DNA of 5,061 bases from Saprospiraceae bacterium (GTDB lineage Bacteria > Bacteroidota > Bacteroidia > Chitinophagales > Saprospiraceae). Positions within the stretch are counted from its first letter, which is position 1, and every line of letters begins with the position of its first letter. Below the pieces are notes generated by a model. It worked only from the letters and a program-made list of their open reading frames with translations, was not told the origin of the DNA and did no database searches. Of the stretch, positions 1-5,061 are shown piece after piece. The translations under genes were made by a program, and so were the position numbers. Where the stretch lies: NCBI GenBank assembly GCA_023300835.1, contig JALZVB010000259.1:1-5061 (forward strand). Reading direction: 5' to 3'.

Positions 1-570
1 AGAGGTTGCCCTGATACAGATGGTGACGGTGTTCAAGATAGAAATGATGGTTGTCCTGATACACCTGGAACTGTAAAGGGTTGTCCAGATGGTGACGGTG
101 ACGGAATCGCAGATAAAGATGACAAATGTCCAAGAGAAGCTGGTGTTAAAGAAAGAGATGGTTGTCCTCTAGTTAAAAAGCCAACAAGATCTGAAATCGT
201 AAACAGATATTGTGCACCTGCTATTAGTGTAGGAAGTGGCAGTGATGCTGCTGCATATGATCAGACAGTTACAGATATTGCGGCTTGGGCTTCAGCTTAT
301 CCAGAAGCATTCCTTAACGTATCAGGTTATTCTGATAGCCAAGGAGCTGATGCAGCTAACTTAGCATTGTCTCAGAGAAGAGCTAAAAAAGTAAAAAATA
401 GCCTTGTAAAAGCTGGTGTTTCTGCTGATAGAATCACATTCCAAGGTTACGGAGAAACGAATCCTGTTGCTGATAATCTTACTAAAGAAGGTAGAGCAAT
501 GAACAGAAGAGTTGAAGTATGTGCAAGTACATCTAAGAGAATCATAGATACTGCAGGTACTAAAAGATAA
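1..570 (+). CDS. OmpA-family outer-membrane protein, C-terminal part (5' end outside window)
   Basis: The frame is open from base 1 to a TAA at 568-570, giving 189 residues of a longer protein. Residues 1-58 are thrombospondin type 3 repeats: acidic loops such as DTDGDGVQD and DGDGDGIADKDDKCP, which in this family bind calcium and form a rod between the outer-membrane barrel and the periplasmic domain. Residues about 64-175 are an OmpA C-terminal domain, which holds peptidoglycan non-covalently. Visible motifs are GYSDSQG (109-115), LSQRRA (123-128), GYGETNP (149-155) and GRAMNRRVEV (164-173). D112 and R127 are 15 residues apart, as are the diaminopimelate-binding Asp and Arg of the family. 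The first strand (around 71-80) is atypical and carries C71, while C174 sits on the last strand, so a disulfide is possible. A short basic tail follows. The N-terminal barrel and signal peptide would lie upstream. Two terminators follow the gene directly, so it ends its transcription unit. Confidence 0.93.
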   Translation, partial: RGCPDTDGDGVQDRNDGCPDTPGTVKGCPDGDGDGIADKDDKCPREAGVKERDGCPLVKKPTRSEIVNRYCAPAISVGSGSDAAAYDQTVTDIAAWASAYPEAFLNVSGYSDSQGADAANLALSQRRAKKVKNSLVKAGVSADRITFQGYGETNPVADNLTKEGRAMNRRVEVCASTSKRIIDTAGTKR

Positions 571-576
571 AATTCC

Positions 577-605
577 TTAAACCTCTAAGGTTTAAATAGT
601 TTTTT
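577..605 (+). terminator. Intrinsic terminator 1 downstream of the OmpA-like gene
   Basis: Bases 577-584 (TTAAACCT) pair perfectly with 588-595 (AGGTTTAA) around a 3-base loop. After four spacer bases comes a run of six T (600-605). The stem is AT-rich and the T-run slightly displaced, so alone it would be a moderate terminator. It begins 7 bases after the stop codon. Confidence 0.6.
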
Positions 606-616
606 CATAACTGATT

Positions 617-648
617 AGCCTCGACACATTTGTGTCGGGGCTTTTTTT
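617..648 (+). terminator. Strong intrinsic terminator 2 downstream of the OmpA-like gene
   Basis: Bases 617-627 (AGCCTCGACAC) pair with 632-642 (GTGTCGGGGCT), with one T-G wobble and a tight ATTT loop. The T-run 642-648 follows at once. This is a textbook GC-rich stem plus U-tract and should stop nearly all transcription from the gene ending at 570. Confidence 0.92.
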
Positions 649-1042
649 ATGCCACTATCTTGCATTTATACTTATAGGTATAATATAATACCCCATTGAA
701 CTTTAAGATGCCGTATAAGATTTTAAAAAGAATTTGTTTAGCTCATGGCATGAGCGAAAGACTTCGTTGAAAACGATTCGAGACGAAATGCTCGAATTGA
801 GAGAACTACGAAAAGTGGGCAGGCTAGCCATCAGACATAGCCATGACGAGTATTTTCAATGTAGAGTAAGGCTAATTTAATTGAAACATAAGTGAGATCC
901 TGAAACGTAAATGGTATAAGTCATTTCAGCGTGAGTGATATAACTCGCATAACTGTAGAGTCTTTGCCACTACAATTTGATAGTTAATTGTGTTAAAATG
1001 AAAATAAATATTATATATATTATAAAATCGTAATATGTTTTC
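649..1042. other. Intergenic stretch with a hairpin cluster, no convincing gene
   Basis: No credible protein-coding gene is seen; only open frames under about 55 codons exist on either strand. The part from 741 to 990 is rich in inverted repeats: 741-747/749-755 (GCTCATG palindrome), 774-782/791-799 (9 pairs, 8-base loop, the strongest), 854-860/880-886 (TTTCAAT/ATTGAAA), 900-905/924-929 (CTGAAA/TTTCAG), 931-936/943-948 (one wobble), 954-958/970-974 and 973-977/986-990; the last two overlap and compete. This suggests a structured RNA on the + strand, but I see no clear promoter before it and no T-run after it. Bases 649-740 hold only AT-rich sequence with a weak GGTAT/ATACC repeat (677-692), and 991-1042 is almost pure A/T. 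It matches no RNA family I can recognise (not tRNA, tmRNA, RNase P or SRP RNA). Confidence 0.5.
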
Positions 1043-1050
1043 TATATTTG
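1043..1050 (+). promoter_or_regulatory. Possible Bacteroidota -7 promoter element (TATATTTG)
   Basis: TATATTTG matches the TAnnTTTG -7 consensus of the Bacteroidota primary sigma factor and would start transcription near 1056-1060. No good TTTG -33 element lies about 19-21 bases upstream, where the sequence is A/T only, so this is a half-match. It is supported mainly by the hairpin series and terminator that follow. Confidence 0.4.
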
Positions 1051-1052
1051 TA

Positions 1053-1061
1053 TTGCTAACG
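1053..1061 (+). repeat. Direct repeat copy 1 (TTGCTAACG)
   Basis: This 9-base word recurs exactly at 1356-1364. Both copies lie just after a T-rich sequence ending in TTTG, so they may mark two similar transcription starts. A chance match in AT-rich DNA of this length is also quite possible. Confidence 0.35.
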
Positions 1062-1346
1062 TAAACCTACCTGAGTAAATAGTAGAGCTATATTCTAGTT
1101 AATACAGCTTATCTATATCACTAACTGTTCTATCTGAACAGGATATTTCAGTATTCTATACTGAAAATTATAACCGTATTAATTATTATTTATAGCATTT
1201 ATATACCACGGAGATATCCATACGGTGTAAATACTTATCAGTAAGAATAAACTAAATGTAGTTTAATCATACGAAACGAAAACGAAATACTGCTCGTAAG
1301 AGCGCCATCAATCGCATGGAGTGAAGTCCTATGTTATTGATTTTTT
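1057..1346 (+). ncRNA. Candidate structured small RNA or leader RNA of unknown family
   Basis: No protein gene is apparent. On the + strand the segment holds a row of inverted repeats: 1125-1130/1136-1141 (CTGTTC/GAACAG, 5-base loop); 1146-1154/1158-1166 (TTTCAGTAT/ATACTGAAA, 9 perfect pairs, 3-base loop); 1173-1179/1220-1226 (ACCGTAT/ATACGGT, enclosing 40 bases); 1248-1254/1259-1265 (TAAACTA/TAGTTTA, AATG loop); 1292-1295/1300-1303 (GCTC/GAGC closing a GTAA loop, a GNRA tetraloop). A terminator hairpin with a T-run closes it at 1307-1346. With the -7-like element at 1043-1050 this gives a promoter-hairpins-terminator unit of about 290 bases. The three near-tandem ACGAAA words at 1271-1287 would be single-stranded. 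It could be an independent small RNA or the 5' leader of the large downstream gene, attenuated at the terminator. I do not recognise the family; the transcript ends are inferred. Confidence 0.35.
1307..1346 (+). terminator. Intrinsic terminator or attenuator 33 bases before the large gene
   Basis: The outer stem is 1307-1312 (ATCAAT) with 1336-1341 (ATTGAT). After a small internal loop the inner stem pairs 1315-1320 (CATGGA) with 1327-1333 (TCCTATG, one bulged T) around a 6-base loop. The run T1341-1346 follows immediately. It would end any transcript coming from upstream, so the gene at 1379 needs its own promoter after it or controlled read-through. Confidence 0.6.
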
Positions 1347-1349
1347 AAA

Positions 1350-1358
1350 TATTTTTTG
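1350..1358 (+). promoter_or_regulatory. Weak -7-like element before the large gene
   Basis: TATTTTTTG resembles TAnnTTTG with one extra spacer base and lies 20 bases before the ATG. It would give a very short leader beginning near the TTGCTAACG word. No clear -33 element is visible, so this is only a candidate; it is listed because a terminator sits just upstream. Confidence 0.25.
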
Positions 1359-1364
1359 CTAACG
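1356..1364 (+). repeat. Direct repeat copy 2 (TTGCTAACG)
   Basis: Exact copy of the 9-base word at 1053-1061, spaced 303 bases from it. The flanks are otherwise different apart from the T-rich TTTG-like lead-in, and the segment between the copies has no terminal inverted repeats. Confidence 0.35.
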
Positions 1365-1378
1365 AATAATTACTAGTC

Positions 1379-1456
1379 ATGAAGTACACTAATACCCTCA
1401 AAGGTATTGTAACTCTCGTTATGCTTACACTTGGTTTTAACAATGCATATACACAG
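1379..1456 (+). other. Signal peptide region of the large secreted protein
   Basis: Codons 1-26 encode a start with two lysines (K2, K8), a hydrophobic stretch about residues 9-20 (GIVTLVMLTLGF) and a polar end NNAYTQ before a Cys-rich mature part. The Cys at 27 is not in a normal lipobox, so Sec export with signal peptidase I cleavage is more likely than a lipoprotein. The cleavage point is uncertain by a few residues. Confidence 0.8.
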
Positions 1457-4400
1457 TGCAATACCAATTGTGACATACAGTGCAACTCCCAAATTAATGT
1501 TTCCCTAGATCAGAATTGTATGGCCCTCATTACCCCTAGTATGGGTGGGGTAGGTGTAGCCTTTGGCGATCCTTGCTATTCTGTACAAGTATTTGATGAT
1601 CATGATATTCCTATTGTAGATAATATTGTAGATCTAGATTACCTCGATCAAAATTTAACTTACAAAATTACTGAAGCTGAATGTGGAAACATCTGCTGGG
1701 GTAAAGTAAAAGTTCAATACAAATTGGCACCACAATTAGAGTGCCCTCCAGACCTGACAATTCAATGTCATGCTGTGGGTTTTTTAAGTACGCCACCAGC
1801 AACGGGGGCATGTGCAACTTTTGAGGTTTCTCTTTTCAGTGAAGAAAAAACTAAATTAAGCTGTGATCCACTTTACACTTCTATCATCAAAAGGACTTAC
1901 AAGGCCGTTGATGTGTATGGTAATGAGGATACATGCTCACATAAAATTTATGTAGAAAGAGTTGATTTAGGAAGTATAATATTTCCAGGTTCAACTTCTA
2001 TTTCATGTAGTGATCCTACAATGAGGTTTAATGAGTTTGGAAGACCTATTCCTTGGTATTATCAACCACTGACAGGTTCAGGAACGGCTATGGGAATTCC
2101 TATTATATGTACGTCCGATCCTACAGTGACTGGATTAGTATGTCCTGGTACAGGATCAGGGACAGGTATTCCAGTTGTCCCAATCGGTGGTGGAATAATC
2201 ATACAGGAGGTAGGAGATACGCTTAACCCAGATATTGAAGTGAACATGATTCCTGAAGGTTCAGGAGCAGATGTATGTAGCGCTATTGTGACATACACAG
2301 ATTTAGATATACCTTCTGCTAATCAGTGTAGGAGAAAAATCATTAGAACGTGGGAAGTACGTGAATGGTGGTGTAGTGATGAAATAACTAATGGTACTGT
2401 TCAGCAAATACAGATTATTGATGACAAGGCGCCAGAATTTACTTGCCCAGCTGACTTTACAGTATCGACTGATCATAATTGTGCATCAGAAATATTATTA
2501 CCAGCTGTAAACCCTGAGGATATATGTGGCGAACTTACTTTTGTTAAAATCGAATATGACTTAGGTTTTATGGAGAGTGACGGCGGTCTCGCTAAATTAA
2601 AACTAGGGAATAATCAAGTTAAATATACAGTAAGTGATGATTGTCACAACAGCTCAACTTGCATAGTAAATGTTACTGTACAAGATATGACAGATCCAGT
2701 AGCTATATGTGAAGCTGGTAAAGTTGTCTCTATGAGTACTGCTGATAACACAATTGTTGCAGCAGAAGTATTTGATAATGGCAGTTTTGATGAGTGTGCA
2801 TTAGATAGAATGGAAGTAGCAAGAATGTCTAGTTCTTGTAATCCAGAAGATACACTTTATAGTAATTATATAAAGTTCTGTTGTGAGGATGTTAATGCTG
2901 AAGAGACAATGGTTTTATTTAGAGTTATTGATAAAGCTGGAAACATCAGTGGCGCATGTATGGTTAGTGTAGAAGTACAAGACAAGTCTGTCCCTTCAAT
3001 TACATGTCCTGACGATGTAGCTATTGACTGTAGAGTACCTTATGATTCTAATAATTTAAATCTAGCATTTGGAAGTCCTGTTATTGATGCGACTTGTGGC
3101 GGAAATCATTTACCTCAAGAAACGATGAGTGATGATATGAATCAATGTGGAATTGGTAAAATGACACGATTGTTCGAGTTGTTTGATCAGACTGGTAATG
3201 TAATAAGATCATGTAGCCAAGTCGTTACGATTACTAATGAGACACCTTTTACAGCCCAACAAATCCAATGGCCGCTTGATTATGAGGCAGTAGGTGTCTG
3301 TGATGTAACTTCTCTAGTTCCCAATAATCTTCCTAATCTGCACAGTGTTCCTACATACCTTTTTGGTAATGATCAATGTACTGTATTGGGCTTTGATTAC
3401 GAAGATCAGATTTTCACTTCTAATAATAGTGAAGAATGTGCAGTGATTCAGAGAACCTGGACAGTGGTAAATTGGTGTAGCCCAGTCAGCGGAACTTTTG
3501 AAAAATTCATTAATCCTGAGCCTCAGATAATTAAACTTATCAATAATGTAGCGCCAGTTCTGGGCGAAGGATTAGATCTTAGATTCGAGACTTCTGGTAT
3601 TGATTGCTCCAGTACACAAGTACAATATCAGAGAACTGCAACAGATGATTGTCTTTCAGAATTATTTTGGGAATACACGATCAAGCAAGCTTCGACAGGA
3701 TCTATCCTTCAAAAAGAACAATCAGATTTCCTTACGGGAAAATATCCTGCAGGTGAATACCTTATAGAATGGTTAGTTCATGATGGTTGCGGAAACTTTG
3801 ATTCTGATACTCAGAAAATGTCTATAATAAGTACAAAAGCACCAACACCAGTTTGTTTAAATGGGTTGAGCGCTATGCTAGAACCTACTGACACTAACAA
3901 TGATGGTATGGCTGATTCTGAAACAGTAGAACTTTGGGCTTCTGATTTCAACGCAGGAAGTTCACATTCATGTGGTAATCCTATAACATTCAGCTTCTCT
4001 GCTGATACAACTGATAAAGTGTTTATCTACGATTGTGATCATAGAGGTAGACAGACTGTTGAGATGTGGGTTACAGACCAGATTACAGGAACACAAGACT
4101 TTTGTAGAACATTTATTGATATTCAAGATGAAGGCGGTTGCCCAGACTTTAATATGGCAATTGTAGAAGGTGATATTTATACTGAGCTATTAGATAGAAT
4201 TGAAGGGGTATCAGTAAATATGGATATATCTAGTCCATCTGAGATAACGGACGACGCTGGAGAATATGCATTTAATATGCCTATAGGTGGAAGGTATGAA
4301 GTCGTTGCATATTTCAATGATAATTACCTGAATGGTGTAAGTACTAAAGATCTTATTTTAATCCAAAGACATGTACTAGGCACGCAAAAACTAGACAGTC

Positions 4401-5061
4401 CTTATAAATTGATAGCTGCTGATATTAACAAGGATAATATTGTTGATGGTAGAGATCTAGTAGAATTAAGAAAGTTAATCTTAGGTATCTATACTGAGTT
4501 ACCTCAGAATGATAGCTGGAGATTTGGAGATGCTAACCAAACACTTGATATCAATAACCCATGGAACTTTGATGAGTCTATAGAAGTAACTAACCTTAGT
4601 GCTGCTATGACAACTGAAGATTTCATCGGTGTTAAGATTGGTGATGTTAGTGGAGATGTAGTAGCTAATTTACATACACCATCAGTTGGTGCTGTAAGTA
4701 ATGGTGCTATTACAGTTGACTTCCAAGATGTTCAGGTAGAAGTTGGACAAACTGTAGAAATCGAAGTAAGTGCAAGCTTAAATGATGTATACGGATACCA
4801 ATTCACATTAGCTACACCAGGATTACAACTTGTTGGAATCGATGCTGGTAGCTTAGAAGTGTCTGAAGCTAACTTTGGAGTATTTGGAGATGTAGTGACT
4901 ACTAGTTACAATAGCTCTAAAGCGATAAGTACATCTGATAAGTTATTCACTTTGACATTTAAGTCTGCAGTTGCTGGTCAATTGTCTGAGATCTTAGATC
5001 TTAATAGTGATATAACTAAAGCAGAAGCATATGTAGGATCTAACTTTGATATAGTTGAAGT
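1379..5061 (+). CDS. Large secreted multidomain protein: Ig/HYR-like modules, dockerin and cohesin-like domains (3' end outside window)
   Basis: ATG at 1379 is the first start after an in-frame TAA at 1367-1369. There is no Shine-Dalgarno sequence, as usual in Bacteroidota. The frame is open to the window end (1227 codons). Residues 1-26 are a signal peptide (basic start, hydrophobic core, probable cleavage near NAYTQ). Cys-rich Ig/HYR-like modules follow, with joints near residues 351 (APEFTCPADF), 439 (DPVAIC), 536 (KSVPSITCPDD), 623, 725 and 821; two carry an RTWxV..WC motif (323-332, 692-700). Residues 929-978 look like a CNA-B/SdrD beta-sandwich. Residues 980-1038 are a dockerin-type pair: the second loop is complete (D1015, N1017, D1019, D1026), the first degenerate (N980, N982, L984, D991). 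An IGVKIGDVSGD motif (1083-1093) leads to a cohesin-like domain from about 1111. The likely role is a surface or extracellular adhesin or matrix protein. A type IX sorting domain is expected beyond the window but unseen. The exact function is unknown. Confidence 0.92.
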   Translation, partial: MKYTNTLKGIVTLVMLTLGFNNAYTQCNTNCDIQCNSQINVSLDQNCMALITPSMGGVGVAFGDPCYSVQVFDDHDIPIVDNIVDLDYLDQNLTYKITEAECGNICWGKVKVQYKLAPQLECPPDLTIQCHAVGFLSTPPATGACATFEVSLFSEEKTKLSCDPLYTSIIKRTYKAVDVYGNEDTCSHKIYVERVDLGSIIFPGSTSISCSDPTMRFNEFGRPIPWYYQPLTGSGTAMGIPIICTSDPTVTGLVCPGTGSGTGIPVVPIGGGIIIQEVGDTLNPDIEVNMIPEGSGADVCSAIVTYTDLDIPSANQCRRKIIRTWEVREWWCSDEITNGTVQQIQIIDDKAPEFTCPADFTVSTDHNCASEILLPAVNPEDICGELTFVKIEYDLGFMESDGGLAKLKLGNNQVKYTVSDDCHNSSTCIVNVTVQDMTDPVAICEAGKVVSMSTADNTIVAAEVFDNGSFDECALDRMEVARMSSSCNPEDTLYSNYIKFCCEDVNAEETMVLFRVIDKAGNISGACMVSVEVQDKSVPSITCPDDVAIDCRVPYDSNNLNLAFGSPVIDATCGGNHLPQETMSDDMNQCGIGKMTRLFELFDQTGNVIRSCSQVVTITNETPFTAQQIQWPLDYEAVGVCDVTSLVPNNLPNLHSVPTYLFGNDQCTVLGFDYEDQIFTSNNSEECAVIQRTWTVVNWCSPVSGTFEKFINPEPQIIKLINNVAPVLGEGLDLRFETSGIDCSSTQVQYQRTATDDCLSELFWEYTIKQASTGSILQKEQSDFLTGKYPAGEYLIEWLVHDGCGNFDSDTQKMSIISTKAPTPVCLNGLSAMLEPTDTNNDGMADSETVELWASDFNAGSSHSCGNPITFSFSADTTDKVFIYDCDHRGRQTVEMWVTDQITGTQDFCRTFIDIQDEGGCPDFNMAIVEGDIYTELLDRIEGVSVNMDISSPSEITDDAGEYAFNMPIGGRYEVVAYFNDNYLNGVSTKDLILIQRHVLGTQKLDSPYKLIAADINKDNIVDGRDLVELRKLILGIYTELPQNDSWRFGDANQTLDINNPWNFDESIEVTNLSAAMTTEDFIGVKIGDVSGDVVANLHTPSVGAVSNGAITVDFQDVQVEVGQTVEIEVSASLNDVYGYQFTLATPGLQLVGIDAGSLEVSEANFGVFGDVVTTSYNSSKAISTSDKLFTLTFKSAVAGQLSEILDLNSDITKAEAYVGSNFDIVE
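4316..4492 (+). other. Dockerin-type calcium-binding repeat pair (domain within the large CDS)
   Basis: Two F-hand-like halves are seen, each followed by a helix ending LG: residues 980-1001 (helix DLILIQRHVLG) and 1015-1036 (helix DLVELRKLILG). The second loop has acidic or Asn ligands at positions 1, 3, 5 and 12 of the loop, with Asn in place of the usual Gly at position 6. The first loop has Leu at position 5 and probably binds calcium weakly or not at all. The 13-residue linker 1002-1014 is longer than in classic cellulosomal dockerins, a form I associate with Saprospiraceae secreted proteins. Confidence 0.8.
4709..5061 (+). other. Cohesin-like beta-sandwich domain, start (within the large CDS)
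   Basis: From residue 1111 the pattern VEVGQTVEIEVSASLNDVYG, YQFTLATPGLQLVGIDAG and, later, FTLTFKSAVAG resembles a cohesin domain: a strand rich in Val/Glu after VGQ, then a YGYQFTL strand, then a late strand with F.LTFK. It continues to the window end. Assignment is by motif only and could instead be a generic Ig-like fold. Confidence 0.6.

Noticed and set aside
367..570. Separate 67-residue gene starting with TTG at 367
   Set aside because: It is only the tail of the OmpA-like frame, which is open back to base 1 and contains the rest of the domain.
696..719. Sigma-70-like promoter TTGAAC...TATAAG
   Set aside because: The spacer is only 12 bases, and this is not the Bacteroidota consensus.
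703..831. 42-codon open frame on the minus strand (MASLPTFRSS...)
   Set aside because: Ser-rich product with no known domain, opposite another open frame in the same bases; most likely the shadow of structured non-coding DNA.
719..880. 54-codon open frame on the + strand (ATG at 788, 30 codons from it)
   Set aside because: It overlaps the hairpin cluster, has no ribosome-binding or promoter context and resembles no known protein. Its Arg/Leu-rich product reads like chance coding.
741..1346. Group II intron, tmRNA, RNase P RNA, SRP RNA or known riboswitch
   Set aside because: I looked for domain V, the tmRNA ends, RNase P conserved cores, SRP loop motifs and common riboswitch cores and saw none. 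ACCGTAT/ATACGGT (1173-1226) recalls a domain V stem only superficially; the interior is far too long.
2062..2298. 78-codon open frame on the minus strand
   Set aside because: It lies inside the large + strand gene, over the Gly/Pro low-complexity insert. Its product is Pro/Val/Thr/Ile-rich as expected from the reverse complement of such DNA, and it has no recognisable domain.

Overview
The window looks like chromosomal DNA of a Bacteroidota bacterium, most likely of the Saprospiraceae/Lewinella type. This is judged from protein style, not from a search. The evidence is an AT-rich sequence, an OmpA-family protein with calcium-binding thrombospondin type 3 repeats, and a very large Cys-rich secreted protein whose Ig/HYR-like modules, dockerin pair and cohesin-like domain follow a layout common in that group. 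Start codons without a Shine-Dalgarno sequence and a TAnnTTTG-type promoter element agree with this.

Layout, all readable features on the + strand. (1) 1-570: the 3' end of an OmpA-like peptidoglycan-binding outer-membrane protein. (2) 577-648: two consecutive intrinsic terminators. (3) About 649-1378: roughly 730 bases with no convincing protein gene but many hairpins. The first part (741-990) is a hairpin cluster with no clear promoter or terminator. The second part (about 1043-1346) has a Bacteroidota-like -7 element, five hairpins (one with a GNRA-type tetraloop) and a hairpin plus T-run terminator, so it is the best candidate here for an undescribed small RNA or a regulated leader. (4) 1379-5061: the first 1227 codons of a giant secreted protein that runs off the window end. 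It has a signal peptide, a chain of Ig/HYR-like modules, a CNA-B/SdrD-like beta-sandwich, a dockerin-type calcium-binding pair and a cohesin-like domain. A type IX secretion sorting domain would be expected beyond the window but is not visible.

The two proteins both belong to the cell envelope or surface, one anchoring outer membrane to peptidoglycan and the other probably an exported adhesin or matrix protein. The strong terminators between them mean they are not an operon. The most useful items to follow up are the structured intergenic segment and the presence of dockerin-like and cohesin-like domains in one polypeptide.
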